Part shown: positions 55,203 to 64,000 of the stretch, one piece after another
How positions within the stretch are numbered: position 1 is the first letter of the stretch
Layout: the number at the start of each line of letters is the position of its first letter
DNA from: Aminobacter sp. AP02
GTDB lineage: Bacteria; Pseudomonadota; Alphaproteobacteria; Rhizobiales; Rhizobiaceae
DNA: 64,000 nucleotides
Direction of reading: 5' to 3'
Assembly: GCF_003148805.1 (NCBI RefSeq)
Contig: NZ_QGGX01000003.1
Span: forward strand, 124,001 to 188,000
The notes under the pieces: generated by a model
What the model saw: only the letters and a program-made list of their open reading frames with translations
Told to the model about the DNA's origin: nothing
Database searches by the model: none
Made by a program: the position numbers and the translations under genes

Positions 55203-55778
55203 ATGGACGTCATTCTCCTCGAACGCATTTCCCGCCTCGGCCAGATGGGCGACACCGTCAAGGTCAAGGACGGCTTTGCCCGTAACTTCCTGCTGCCCAA
55301 GGGCAAGGCTCTCCGTGCAAACGAAGCCAACAAGAAGAAGTTCGAAGGCCAGCGCGCTCAGCTCGAAGCCCGCAACCTTGAGCGCAAGGCCGAAGCACAG
55401 CAGGTCGCCGACATGCTCGACGGCAAGTCCTTCATCATCGTGCGTTCGGCTGGTGAAACCGGCCAGCTCTACGGTTCGGTCTCGACCCGCGACATCGCCG
55501 ATCTGCTGATCGCCGAAGGCTTCACGGTTGCCCGCAACCAGGTCGAGCTCAACCAGCCGATCAAGACCATCGGTCTGACCAACGTCGCGATTGCCCTGCA
55601 CGCCGAAGTCGAAGTCACCATCACGCTGAACATCGCGCGCACGGCCGACGAAGCCGAGCGTCAGTCGAAGGGCGAGACGCTGACCACCGCTGAAGCCATC
55701 TACGGCGACGACATCAACGAAAACGCCCGTCCGGACAGCTTCTTTGATCCGAACGAAGAAGAAGGCGACGAAGGCTGA
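55203..55778 (+). CDS. rplI: 50S ribosomal protein bL9
   Basis: A 191-residue L9: N-terminal domain [20 protein letters not shown], the connecting helix rich in Lys and Glu, and a C-terminal domain with [20 protein letters not shown]. It carries an acidic C-terminal extension ([11 protein letters not shown]) beyond the E. coli length of 149, usual for the order. A terminator follows at 55816-55846. Confidence 0.97.
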   Translation: MDVILLERISRLGQMGDTVKVKDGFARNFLLPKGKALRANEANKKKFEGQRAQLEARNLERKAEAQQVADMLDGKSFIIVRSAGETGQLYGSVSTRDIADLLIAEGFTVARNQVELNQPIKTIGLTNVAIALHAEVEVTITLNIARTADEAERQSKGETLTTAEAIYGDDINENARPDSFFDPNEEEGDEG

Positions 55779-55815
55779 CCTAGCCCAAGCCCTTCCAATC
55801 CAGTTTTCTGGACCA

Positions 55816-55846
55816 AGCCCGGATGGCAACATCCGGGCTTTTTTTG
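55816..55846 (+). terminator. Intrinsic terminator after rplI
   Basis: AGCCCGGATG-GCAA-CATCCGGGCT followed by TTTTTT: a 10-bp perfect stem with a GNRA-type loop and T-run. Confidence 0.92.
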
Positions 55847-55925
55847 TGCCAGCAGTGGAACTTGTCAGCCCCGTCACTATCTTCCAAGATCAGACTACAA
55901 GACTGACCTTTATCGCGAGCACGCC

Positions 55926-57215
55926 ATGAACATGTTGTTGCAGCGCATCGTCGGTAAACTTGTGCGAACCGGCAATCTGACAGTCACCGGCCCAAACGGG
56001 CGATCGCATCGTTTCGGCGACGCTACCGGCGAACCGGTACATTTGCTGATCAAGACAAGGCGCGCCGAAAGCGCCATTACGCTCGACCCCATGCTGGCCC
56101 TGCCTGAAGCCTACATGGACGGCGACGTCGACATCGTCGGCGGCGACGTGCTCGGACTGATGCGGGTCGTCTTCCAGAATCTCGGCAATGGCAGCATCGA
56201 CACCGCCTGGACGAAAGCGATCGACAATCTGAGGCTCGCATTCCGGCGTTTTCAGCAGGTCAACACCGCCACGCGCGCCAAGCGCAATGTCGCGCGGCAC
56301 TACGACCTGTCAGGCGATCTCTATAGGCTCTTCCTCGACAGCGACATGCAGTATTCCTGCGCCTATTTCGCCGACCCCGACATGACGCTGGAAGAAGCCC
56401 AGATCGCCAAGAAGGCTCATATCGCCGCCAAGATGCGACTGAAGCCGGGCCAGTCAGTTCTCGACATCGGCTCAGGCTGGGGCGGTCTCGGTCTCTATCT
56501 CGCCCGCAGTTTCGAGGTGCAGGTGCTCGGCGTCACGCTATCTGGCGAACAGCACGCGGTCGCGACCGAGCGCGCGCATGAAGAAGGGCTGGATAACCAC
56601 GTCCATTTCGAGATCAAGGACTATCGCGACCTGGTCGAGCGCTTCGACCGCATCGTTTCGGTCGGCATGTTCGAGCATGTCGGCGTCAACCACTACCGCA
56701 CCTTCTTCGACAATGTCGCCAAGCGGCTCAAGCCCGATGGCGTCATGGTCCTGCATTCGATCGGCCGCGCCGGCCCACCGGCTTCGACCAGCGCCTTCAT
56801 CCGCAAGCACATTTTCCCCGGCGGCTACATTCCGGCCTTGTCCGAGGTGCTGCCGGCCATCGAAAAGGCCGGGCTGATGGTCACCGATGTGGAGATACTG
56901 CGGCTACACTATGCCGACACGCTAAAGCATTGGAGCGTGCGTTTTGCAGCCAATCGCGACAAGGCCAAAGCGATCTACGACGAGCGCTTCTGCCGCATGT
57001 GGGAGTTCTATCTCGCTGCCTCCGAGGCTGCCTTCCGCTGGCAAGACCTGATGGTCTTCCAGATCCAGCTTACCCACCGCAACGACACGCTACCGCTGAC
57101 CCGCGATTATATCGGCAAGTGCGAGAAGGCGCTCGCCATGCATGAGATGGCCCACCGCAAGAGCGAACCGTCACCCAAGAACAGTCGCCGCAAGAAGGTG
57201 GCGGACAAGGGGTAG
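55926..57215 (+). CDS. cfa: Cyclopropane-fatty-acyl-phospholipid synthase family protein
   Basis: A 429-residue SAM-dependent enzyme that adds a methylene bridge to unsaturated phospholipid acyl chains. The N-terminal lipid-binding domain is followed by RNVARHYDLSGDLYRLFLDS, the SAM motif VLDIGSGWGGLGLYLA and the active-site segment SVGMFEHVGVNHY. C-terminal LRLHYADTLKHWSVRF is typical. Rhizobia often carry two cfa genes; this copy's specific role is not known. A basic tail ends the protein. Confidence 0.92.
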   Translation: MNMLLQRIVGKLVRTGNLTVTGPNGRSHRFGDATGEPVHLLIKTRRAESAITLDPMLALPEAYMDGDVDIVGGDVLGLMRVVFQNLGNGSIDTAWTKAIDNLRLAFRRFQQVNTATRAKRNVARHYDLSGDLYRLFLDSDMQYSCAYFADPDMTLEEAQIAKKAHIAAKMRLKPGQSVLDIGSGWGGLGLYLARSFEVQVLGVTLSGEQHAVATERAHEEGLDNHVHFEIKDYRDLVERFDRIVSVGMFEHVGVNHYRTFFDNVAKRLKPDGVMVLHSIGRAGPPASTSAFIRKHIFPGGYIPALSEVLPAIEKAGLMVTDVEILRLHYADTLKHWSVRFAANRDKAKAIYDERFCRMWEFYLAASEAAFRWQDLMVFQIQLTHRNDTLPLTRDYIGKCEKALAMHEMAHRKSEPSPKNSRRKKVADKG

Positions 57216-57359
57216 CCTTGCATCGACCTTATCGAACATAAGAAATGGGCCTGATGCTGGCGCATCGGCCCGAGGATCGGATTTGATTTCCGGTAAGGGC
57301 AAATGCGAAGTGGTAGAGCGTTTTCTTTGTGCGGCGCTCCGACAACACGGACCTTACCG

Positions 57360-57683
57360 ATGACCTACGCCATCTACGCCGCTGCGGCCCTCGCCGAGAT
57401 CGCCGGGTGTTTCGCCTTCTGGGCATGGTGGCGGCTGGAGAAGTCGCCGCTCTGGCTCGTGCCGGGCCTGCTTTCGCTCATCGCCTTCGCCTGGCTTTTG
57501 GCGTTGGTCGAGACTGATGCCGCCGGACGCGCTTACGCAGCCTATGGCGGCATCTACATCGCTGCTTCGCTCGGCTGGCTCTGGTTCGCCGAGGGCATCC
57601 GGCCTGACCGCTGGGACATGATCGGCGCCGTCATCTGCGTTGTCGGCGCCTCGATCATCCTGCTCGCGCCGCGAAGCGCGTGA
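57360..57683 (+). CDS. YnfA family membrane protein (SMR-related)
   Basis: A 107-residue, four-helix membrane protein of the YnfA/UPF0060 family: [40 protein letters not shown] in blocks and [19 protein letters not shown]. The family is related to small multidrug resistance exporters. No in-frame partner gene is present. The ATG at 57360 gives the family N-terminus. Confidence 0.9.
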   Translation: MTYAIYAAAALAEIAGCFAFWAWWRLEKSPLWLVPGLLSLIAFAWLLALVETDAAGRAYAAYGGIYIAASLGWLWFAEGIRPDRWDMIGAVICVVGASIILLAPRSA

Positions 57684-57926
57684 CACGCCCGACCGAAACG
57701 GGGTCGGCGCGATTGGACCTTGGCAATTTCAGTGCCTTTCCAGATTTTCCTGTTTTGTTCTCATCGAACCGCCGCTAGAATCGCATCGATTCGCGTCAAC
57801 GTGATTCTGCCTCCATGGACCCATGCCTGTGGACGAGTGTGAATAGTGGTGGCCAGTGTAATTGGCGATGCGGATTGTGTCTCGGCTCTGATACTGGAGA
57901 TGCGCGGTAATAGATTGGGGACGACA

Positions 57927-59423
57927 TTGGCTGAGGCAGCGCGCAAATTCGAAGTGGCGGAAACCCCGCTCTACCGGGAGGCCCCGAACAACATCGAGGC
58001 CGAGCAGGCACTGTTGGGCGCGATGCTGGTCAACAACGACGCCTTCTACCGCGTCTCGGACTTCCTCAAGGCGACCCATTTCTACGAGCCGTTGCACCGC
58101 AAGATCTTCGAGGTCGCGTCCGAACTCATTCGCATGGGTAAGATGGCGAACCCGGTGACCCTGAAGACCTTCCTGCCAACCGACGAGAAGATCGGCGACA
58201 TGACGGTCATGCAGTATCTCGTGGCGCTTGCTGCCAACGCCGTCACCGTCATCAACGCCTCCGACTATGGCCGTGCGGTCTACGACCTCGCCACCCGCCG
58301 CGCGCTGATCGCGGTCGGCGAGGACATGGTCAACATCGCCTATGACGCGCCCGTCGACATGTCTCCCGCCGAGCAGATCGAGGATGCCGAGCGCCGCCTG
58401 TTCGAACTTGCCGAAACCGGCCGCTATGACGGTGGCTTCGAAAGCTTCTCCGACGCGGTCAAGACCGCCATCGACATGGCCAGTGCCGCCTACATGCGCG
58501 ACGGCCATCTGTCTGGCGTCGCCTCCGGCCTGCAGGACCTCGACGCCCGTATGGGCGGCTTGCAGTCCTCCGACTTGATCGTGCTCGCCGGTCGCCCCGG
58601 CATGGGCAAGACCTCGCTCGTCACCAACATCGCCTTCAATGTCGCCCACGCCTATGTGCCGGCGCAGCAGGCCGACGGCTCGTTCAAGGCCGAAAACGGC
58701 GGCGTCGTCGGCTTTTTCTCGCTCGAAATGTCGTCCGAGCAGCTGGCCACACGTATCATTTCCGAACAGGCCGAGGTGCCCTCCTCCAAGATCCGCCGCG
58801 GCGATCTCACAGAAGCGGATTTCGAAAAGCTGGTCAGCTGCACCCAGACGCTGCAGAAGATCCCGTTGTTCATCGACTCGACCGGCGGTATCTCCATCGC
58901 CCAGTTGTCGGCCCGTGCCCGTCGCCTCAAGCGCCAGCGCGGCCTCGATTTGATCATCATCGACTATATCCAGCTGATGCAGGGCTCGTCGGCCAAGTCG
59001 TCGCAGAACCGCGTGCAGGAAATCACCGAAATCACGACCGGCCTCAAGGCGCTGGCCAAGGAACTCAACGTTCCCATCATCGCGCTTTCCCAGCTGTCGC
59101 GTCAGGTCGAAAGCCGCGACGACAAGCGCCCGCAGCTCTCCGACTTGCGTGAATCGGGCTCGATCGAGCAGGACGCCGACGTCGTGATCTTCGTCTACCG
59201 CGAGGAATACTACCTCAAGAACAAGGAGCCGAAGCCCGGCACCGACGAGTATCTGAAGTGGGAAGGCGACATGGCCGAAGTGCGCGGCAAGGCCGAAGTC
59301 ATCGTCGCCAAGCAGCGTCACGGCCCCACCGGCACCGTCAGCCTGGGCTTCCAGGGCGAGTTCACCCGCTTCTTCGACCTCGCCCCCGAGCATCATTTGC
59401 CCGACAGGTTTGGCGAAGAGTAG
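57927..59423 (+). CDS. dnaB: Replicative DNA helicase
   Basis: A 498-residue hexameric helicase. N-terminal primase-interacting domain (NNIEAEQALLGAMLVNNDAF), the linker, and a RecA-like motor with Walker A GRPGMGKTS, DLIIIDYIQLMQG and LRESGSIEQDADVV. No intein interrupts the motor motifs. Several starts are open (57846 GTG, 57900 ATG); I use the TTG at 57927 because GGGGA lies 5 nt upstream and it gives MAEAARKF, the usual alphaproteobacterial N-terminus. The start remains uncertain. Confidence 0.94.
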   Translation: MAEAARKFEVAETPLYREAPNNIEAEQALLGAMLVNNDAFYRVSDFLKATHFYEPLHRKIFEVASELIRMGKMANPVTLKTFLPTDEKIGDMTVMQYLVALAANAVTVINASDYGRAVYDLATRRALIAVGEDMVNIAYDAPVDMSPAEQIEDAERRLFELAETGRYDGGFESFSDAVKTAIDMASAAYMRDGHLSGVASGLQDLDARMGGLQSSDLIVLAGRPGMGKTSLVTNIAFNVAHAYVPAQQADGSFKAENGGVVGFFSLEMSSEQLATRIISEQAEVPSSKIRRGDLTEADFEKLVSCTQTLQKIPLFIDSTGGISIAQLSARARRLKRQRGLDLIIIDYIQLMQGSSAKSSQNRVQEITEITTGLKALAKELNVPIIALSQLSRQVESRDDKRPQLSDLRESGSIEQDADVVIFVYREEYYLKNKEPKPGTDEYLKWEGDMAEVRGKAEVIVAKQRHGPTGTVSLGFQGEFTRFFDLAPEHHLPDRFGEE

Positions 59424-59482
59424 GCCTTTGGCAGACAGCGTATTCCGCGGCCTTTCCCAACCAGCATTGCAGCAACCCGCCC

Positions 59483-60886
59483 ATGGCTAAAGCCCGCGTC
59501 CAATTCATCTGCCAGAACTGCGGCGCCGCGCATCAGCGCTGGGCCGGCAAGTGCGATTCCTGCGGCGAGTGGAACACGCTCGTCGAGGAGGGCACCTCCG
59601 GCGGCATCGGATCCGGGCCCGGCGCGCTCAAGAGCGCGCGCAAGGGCCGTGCCGTCACGCTGACCTCGCTCGACGGCGAGATCGAGGATGCACCGCGCAT
59701 CGTCTCTGGTATCGGCGAACTCGACCGCGCTACCGGCGGCGGTTTCGTGCGCGGCTCCGCACTGCTGATCGGTGGCGATCCGGGCATCGGCAAATCCACC
59801 TTGCTTACCCAGGCAGCAGCGGCACTTGCGGCGCGCGGCCACCGAGTCGTCTATGTCTCGGGCGAAGAAGCCGTTGCGCAGATCAGGCTGCGCGCCCAGC
59901 GCCTCGGCGTCGCCTCGACACCCGTCGAACTCGCCGCCGAGACCAATGTCGAAGACATCTTGGCCACCATCGCCGACGGCAAGCGGCCTGACCTCGTCAT
60001 CATCGATTCGATCCAGACGCTGTGGACCGACCTCGCCGATTCGGCACCTGGCACCGTCACCCAGGTACGCGCGTCGTCGCAGGCGATGATCCGCTACGCC
60101 AAGTCGACGGGTGCCGCCGTCGTGCTTGTCGGCCACGTCACCAAGGAAGGCCAGATCGCCGGCCCCCGCGTGGTCGAGCACATGGTCGACGGCGTTCTCT
60201 ATTTCGAGGGCGAAGGCGGCCACCATTTCCGCATCCTGCGCACGGTCAAGAACCGTTTCGGCCCGACCGACGAGATCGGCGTCTTCGAAATGTCCGACAA
60301 GGGCCTGCGCGAGGTCGCAAACCCCTCCGAACTGTTTCTGGGCGAACGCCACGCCAAGGCGCCGGGGGCTGCCGTCTTTGCGGCGATCGAGGGCACGCGA
60401 CCGGTGCTGGTCGAGATCCAGGCGCTCGTCGCGGCTTCGACGCTGGGTACGCCGCGACGTGCCGTCGTCGGCTGGGATTCCTCGCGCCTGTCGATGATCC
60501 TCGCGGTTCTCGAGGCCCATTGCGGGGTGCGTTTTGGCCAGCACGACGTCTATCTCAACGTCGCCGGCGGCTACCGCATCTCGGAGCCTGCTGCCGACCT
60601 GGCGGTAGCTTCCGCACTGGTTTCATCGCTCACCGGTCTTGCCCTCCCCGCTGATTGCGTCTATTTCGGCGAAATCAGCCTTTCAGGCGCCGTAAGGCCG
60701 GTTGCGCATGCGCAGCAGCGCCTTAAAGAGGCCGAAAAGTTGGGCTTCGGAAGGGCCGTGCTGCCCTCCGGCAGTGGGGAACTCGCAGGTGGAATCGGAG
60801 CCGGATCGTTCCAGCCGACCGCACTCGCGGATCTGGTGGCGCGAATAGCCGGCTCAAGGCGAAGCCGCGCGGAAGAGACGGATTGA
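59483..60886 (+). CDS. radA: DNA repair protein RadA
   Basis: A 467-residue RadA/Sms that drives branch migration in recombination. N-terminal zinc finger CQNCGAAHQRWAGKCDSCGEW (split as CxxC and CxxC), Walker A GGDPGIGKST, the RadA-specific KNRFGPTDEIG motif, and a C-terminal Lon-like domain with YFGEISLSGAVRPV. It is 60 bp after dnaB. Intact throughout. Confidence 0.96.
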   Translation: MAKARVQFICQNCGAAHQRWAGKCDSCGEWNTLVEEGTSGGIGSGPGALKSARKGRAVTLTSLDGEIEDAPRIVSGIGELDRATGGGFVRGSALLIGGDPGIGKSTLLTQAAAALAARGHRVVYVSGEEAVAQIRLRAQRLGVASTPVELAAETNVEDILATIADGKRPDLVIIDSIQTLWTDLADSAPGTVTQVRASSQAMIRYAKSTGAAVVLVGHVTKEGQIAGPRVVEHMVDGVLYFEGEGGHHFRILRTVKNRFGPTDEIGVFEMSDKGLREVANPSELFLGERHAKAPGAAVFAAIEGTRPVLVEIQALVAASTLGTPRRAVVGWDSSRLSMILAVLEAHCGVRFGQHDVYLNVAGGYRISEPAADLAVASALVSSLTGLALPADCVYFGEISLSGAVRPVAHAQQRLKEAEKLGFGRAVLPSGSGELAGGIGAGSFQPTALADLVARIAGSRRSRAEETD

Positions 60887-60914
60887 AGCCGTCGCCATGG
60901 AGTGAGTGGACACG

Positions 60915-61523
60915 ATGCCGATTACACTGCTTGACGGAATTCTAGTCGGCTTCACCCTGGTCTCGGCGATGCTCGCCATGGTTCGAGGCTTTTCCCGCGA
61001 GGTGCTTTCGATTGCCTCCTGGGCGGCAGCGGCTGCCGCGGCGTTCCTCTTCTACAAGCCGGTCATTCCCTACGTTCAGCCCTATATCGACAATGAAAAG
61101 GTCGCGATGGCCGCTGCCGCCGGCATCGTCTTCATCATCGCGCTGATCGTCGTTACCATCATCACCATGAAGATCGCCGACTTCATCATCGACAGCCGCA
61201 TCGGCGCGCTCGATCGCACGCTCGGCTTCCTCTACGGTGCAGCGCGCGGCATCCTGGTCGTCGCCGTCGGCCTGCTGTTCTTTAACTGGCTGGTCGGCAC
61301 CAATGCGCCGACGTGGGTCAGCGAAGCCAAGTCGCGGCCCCTGCTCGAAAGCATCGGCACCACGATCGAAAACATGCTGCCAGAGGATCCCGAAAACTCG
61401 ATCCTCAAGAAGCTCAAGCCGCAAGGCGCAGAGCCGGAAGCAGGCACGGCGACGCCGCCCGCCGACGCTCCGGCCGAAGGCGAGGCCGACACGCCGGCCG
61501 AACCGGCGCCGACCAACAACTGA
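60915..61523 (+). CDS. cvpA: CvpA family protein
   Basis: A 202-residue protein with four N-terminal helices (LLDGILVGFTLVSAMLAMVR, then VLSIASWAAAAAAAFL) typical of CvpA, a membrane protein first linked to colicin V secretion and here, as commonly, upstream of purF. The C-terminal 50 residues are Pro/Ala/Glu-rich (TPPADAPAEGEADTPAEPAP) and probably disordered. ATG at 60915 is chosen over a GTG at 60906. Confidence 0.88.
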   Translation: MPITLLDGILVGFTLVSAMLAMVRGFSREVLSIASWAAAAAAAFLFYKPVIPYVQPYIDNEKVAMAAAAGIVFIIALIVVTIITMKIADFIIDSRIGALDRTLGFLYGAARGILVVAVGLLFFNWLVGTNAPTWVSEAKSRPLLESIGTTIENMLPEDPENSILKKLKPQGAEPEAGTATPPADAPAEGEADTPAEPAPTNN

Positions 61524-61533
61524 CGATCATGTG

Positions 61534-61569
61534 AGAGGCGGGGAAGTTCCGTTGCCCTTCCCGCCTCTT
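61534..61569 (+). terminator. Hairpin between cvpA and purF
   Basis: AGAGGCGGGGAAG pairs with CTTCCCGCCTCT with one bulged base, followed by only TT. It lies just after cvpA and may be a weak terminator or attenuator before purF. Confidence 0.4.
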
Positions 61570-61608
61570 GGCACTATATAGCGTTTTTGCGACGAGAGGC
61601 CTCGCCCC

Positions 61609-63078
61609 ATGGCAGACGCATCGACCGCCCTTTCAGCGGAAGCAGACGACCATTTCCACGACGAATGCGGTGTCTTCGGCATCTTCGGCCGGCAGGACGC
61701 TGCGGCAATCGTCACACTGGGGCTTCATGCACTCCAGCATCGCGGCCAGGAGGCAGCCGGCATCGTCAGCTATGACGGCAGCCAGTTCCACGTCGAGCGC
61801 CATGTCGGCCTTATCGGCGACACCTTCACCAAGCAGCGCGTCATCGACAGCCTCAAGGGCAACCGCGCCATCGGCCATACCCGCTACGCCACGACAGGTG
61901 GCGCGGGCGTGCGCAACATCCAGCCTTTCTTCGCCGAGCTCGCCGATGGCGGTTTCGCCGTCGCTCACAATGGCAACCTGACCAATGCCATGACCGTGCA
62001 GCGCGCGTTGCAGAAGCAGGGCTCGATCTTCTCGTCGACCTCCGACACTGAGACGATCCTGCATCTGGTCGCCACGTCCAAGGAACGCGACCTCAATGCG
62101 CGCTTCATCGATGCGGTGCGCCAGGTCGAAGGCGCGTTCTCCCTGGTCGCCTTGTCGTCCAAGAAGATGATCGGCTGCCGCGATCCGCTCGGCATTCGCC
62201 CCCTGGTGCTCGGCGATCTCGACGGCGCCTGGATCCTCGCCTCCGAGACCTGCGCGCTCGACATCATCGGCGCGCGCTTCGTTCGCGACCTCAAGCCCGG
62301 CGAAATGGTCATCGTCACCTCCAAGGGTATCGAGAGCATCTTCCCGTTCGAGCCGCAGAAGCCACGCTTCTGCATCTTCGAGTATGTCTATTTCGCCCGA
62401 CCAGATTCCTCGGTCGAGGGCCGCAACGTCTATGACGTGCGCAAGCGCATCGGCGCCGAACTCGCCTTGGAAAGCCCAGTCGACGCCGACATCGTCGTGC
62501 CGGTTCCCGATTCCGGCACTCCGGCCGCGATCGGCTTCTCGCAGCAGGCGGGCCTTCCCTTCGAACTCGGCATCATCCGCAATCACTATGTCGGCCGTAC
62601 CTTCATCTCGCCGGGCGATTCCATTCGCCACATGGGCGTCAAGCTGAAGCACAATGCCAACCGCCGCATGATCGAGGGCAAGCGCATCGTGCTGGTCGAC
62701 GATTCGATCGTGCGCGGCACCACCAGCCAGAAGATCGTGCAGATGGTGCGCGACGCCGGCGCCAAGGAGGTGCACATGCGCATCGCCTCGCCGCCGACCC
62801 GCGCCTCCTGTTTTTATGGTGTCGACACGCCGGAAAAATCGAAGCTCCTGGCCTCGCGCATGACCATCGAGGAGATGGCCGAGTTCATCCGCGTCGATTC
62901 GCTCGGTTTCCTGTCGATGGACGGCCTCTACCGCGCGGTCGGCGAGGCGAGCCGCAACGACGAGCAGCCGCAATATTGCGACGCCTGCTTCTCCGGCCAG
63001 TACCCGACCCGACTGGCAGACCTCGAAGGCACCGACAACGTGCGTTCGCTGTCGCTGCTCGCCACCGGCGGGCTGTAA
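61609..63078 (+). CDS. purF: Amidophosphoribosyltransferase
   Basis: A 489-residue enzyme of the first purine step, joining the glutamine amide to PRPP. An 18-19 residue N-terminal propeptide precedes the catalytic Cys20 in HDECGVFGIFG, which must be exposed by cleavage. The PRTase domain has the PRPP motif IVLVDDSIVRGTTS. Cysteines in RIASPPTRASCFYG and YCDACFSGQYP suggest an Fe-S cluster type (B. subtilis-like) PurF. It is the fourth purine gene in this window with purM and purN at a distance. Confidence 0.95.
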   Translation: MADASTALSAEADDHFHDECGVFGIFGRQDAAAIVTLGLHALQHRGQEAAGIVSYDGSQFHVERHVGLIGDTFTKQRVIDSLKGNRAIGHTRYATTGGAGVRNIQPFFAELADGGFAVAHNGNLTNAMTVQRALQKQGSIFSSTSDTETILHLVATSKERDLNARFIDAVRQVEGAFSLVALSSKKMIGCRDPLGIRPLVLGDLDGAWILASETCALDIIGARFVRDLKPGEMVIVTSKGIESIFPFEPQKPRFCIFEYVYFARPDSSVEGRNVYDVRKRIGAELALESPVDADIVVPVPDSGTPAAIGFSQQAGLPFELGIIRNHYVGRTFISPGDSIRHMGVKLKHNANRRMIEGKRIVLVDDSIVRGTTSQKIVQMVRDAGAKEVHMRIASPPTRASCFYGVDTPEKSKLLASRMTIEEMAEFIRVDSLGFLSMDGLYRAVGEASRNDEQPQYCDACFSGQYPTRLADLEGTDNVRSLSLLATGGL

Positions 63079-63089
63079 TCACCGCTTCA

Positions 63090-63520
63090 TCAAGCGGCTT
63101 TCTGCGCGGAAGCCGTTTGATCTTTCCAGACAAAGCCATGCGTTAACGCGAGCCGTTTGCCCGGTCCGTGGACGGCTGCGTAGAGCAGTCCGGCCAGGAA
63201 GGTGAAGTGATCTACGAAGAATCCGAACTCGGCCTGGCTGTCCTGCCAATGCGACGGGCCGTGGAAGGCGAAAGCCAGGAAGATCACGTAGATACCGGCG
63301 AGCAACGCAGCTTCTGAAAAGAACGCCCCGGTCAGGAAGGCCAGCACCAGCGCGGTCTCGAAGAAGGCCGCGAGCCAGGCCAGAACAGCGGGAACGGAAA
63401 CCCGGCCGCCGCGATGTAGCCGGCCGTTTGATCCATGCCGGCGAACTTGAATGTCGCGGCCATGGCAAAGACGCCGGCGAAGATCAGTCTGGCGATGAGG
63501 ATTGCAACGGTTCTGCCCAT
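63090..63520 (-). pseudogene. DoxX family protein, frameshifted
   Basis: Two overlapping frames together make one DoxX-family membrane protein of about 143 residues. The 5' part starts at the ATG at 63520 behind GGAGAG and reads MGRTVAILIARLIFAGVFAM to GYIAAAGFPFP; the family sequence then continues in another frame as AVLAWLAAFFETALVLAFLT through HGPSHWQDSQAEFG to the stop at 63090. The switch lies near 63387-63393 at CAGCGGGAA (minus GTTCCCGCTG), where restoring one base (GTTCCCGGCTG) would join the frames. The 431-bp length, not a multiple of three, agrees with a one-base loss. It may be a true recent inactivation or a sequencing error. Confidence 0.8.
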
Positions 63521-63699
63521 AAGTCTCTCCTCGAAGATGACATCGTGTACCGAGGACGCATGACATCGGGCGATGCCGACATCGGGGGTAAAAATCGTCA
63601 GGTGCAGCACCGAGTCGAGGTTCAATCGGCGTTGCGGGGTTTTGTTCCTGATGAAATCGTCCTATCAGGCAGCGGACCGACAAGATCGAACTGGATGCC

Positions 63700-64000
63700 A
63701 TGATGACAACCACTCCCGACCTCTCCGGCCGCCTCGCGCTCGTTACCGGCGCATCGCGCGGTATCGGCTACAACACAGCCAAGCAGCTTGCCGCGGCAGG
63801 TGCCCATGTCATTGCGGTGGCGCGCACGGTCGGCGGCCTGGAAGAGCTCGACGACGAGATCAAGGCAGCCGGCGGCCAGGCGACCCTGGTGCCGCTCGAC
63901 CTCACCGACATGGCCGGCATCGACCGCCTCGGCAGCTCGATCAACGACCGCTGGGGCAAGCTCGACATCCTGGTGGCAAACGCCGCCGTGCTCGGCGTCA
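63700..64000 (+). CDS. SDR family oxidoreductase (partial, C-terminus outside window)
   Basis: The first 100 residues of a Rossmann-fold reductase: MMTTTPDLSGRLALVTGASR with the glycine loop TGASRGIGYNTA, then LDLTDMAGIDRLG and LDILVANAAVLG. Two adjacent in-frame ATG codons (63700, 63703) are possible starts. The catalytic Tyr-x3-Lys lies beyond the window. It follows purF and the broken DoxX gene; the substrate is unknown. Confidence 0.87.
   Translation, partial: MMTTTPDLSGRLALVTGASRGIGYNTAKQLAAAGAHVIAVARTVGGLEELDDEIKAAGGQATLVPLDLTDMAGIDRLGSSINDRWGKLDILVANAAVLGV

Noticed and set aside
57729-59396. Long open frame antisense to dnaB (555 codons)
   Set aside because: It is a GC-rich shadow of dnaB: composition follows the complement of the real codons, no family motif is seen, and dnaB is complete on the other strand.

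Overview
The window is ordinary-looking chromosomal DNA from a GC-rich alphaproteobacterium of the order Hyphomicrobiales, most likely the Mesorhizobium/Aminobacter/Phyllobacteriaceae neighbourhood. The evidence is protein style and gene order: hdaA beside an AI-2E-type permease and purMN, lptFGD-surA-pdxA-rsmA, fabD-fabG-acpP-fabF-mltG-yicC-gmk, rpsF-rpsR-rplI, dnaB-radA-cvpA-purF, and an Omp25/31-like porin. This is inference from family resemblance, not a database match. No rRNA, tRNA, insertion sequence, prophage or CRISPR array is visible.

Region 1 (1-8.4 kb) is the most accessory-like part. A minus-strand siderophore/haem-type ABC uptake operon (two FecCD permeases, a FecE-type ATPase, a Tat-exported binding protein) runs into a MATE exporter cut by the window edge. 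A LysR-type regulator is transcribed divergently. The 30-bp gap between them holds a TGA-N9-TCA dyad that fits the rhizobial iron-responsive (RirA) box. A glutaminase, a LuxR-type regulator and a small membrane protein follow.

Region 2 (8.4-37.4 kb) mixes housekeeping genes with small stress or detoxification units: hdaA, an AI-2E-type permease and a CDP-alcohol phosphatidyltransferase against purM-purN-sixA; a MarR/tautomerase pair and a TetR/AhpD-like pair, each with palindromic operators visible; a zinc/cadmium exporter with a molybdopterin oxidoreductase; an amidase, an ABC-F protein, an MFS pump, DinB, two glutathione S-transferases, ndk, moaE-moaD-pgsA-uvrC-SDR, a porin, a lipoprotein RNase T2, rlmJ, holC and pepA.

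Region 3 (37.4-64 kb) is core envelope, lipid, translation and replication machinery: Lpt genes and SurA for LPS and outer-membrane assembly, pdxA, rsmA, gmk, yicC, mltG, the fatty-acid genes, an LtaS-like phosphoglycerol transferase, ribosomal proteins S6/S18/L9, cyclopropane synthase, a YnfA-like protein, dnaB, radA, cvpA and purF. It ends with a DoxX-family gene broken by a one-base frameshift and the start of an SDR gene.

I found no convincing previously undescribed multi-gene system. The items most worth follow-up are the iron-box/siderophore/MATE unit, the two regulator-target pairs with explicit operators, the frameshifted DoxX gene, the 18-bp palindrome between rpsR and rplI, and several orphan secreted or membrane proteins. 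Many starts were moved inward from the longest open frame on the basis of Shine-Dalgarno position and family N-termini, and this is stated in each entry.
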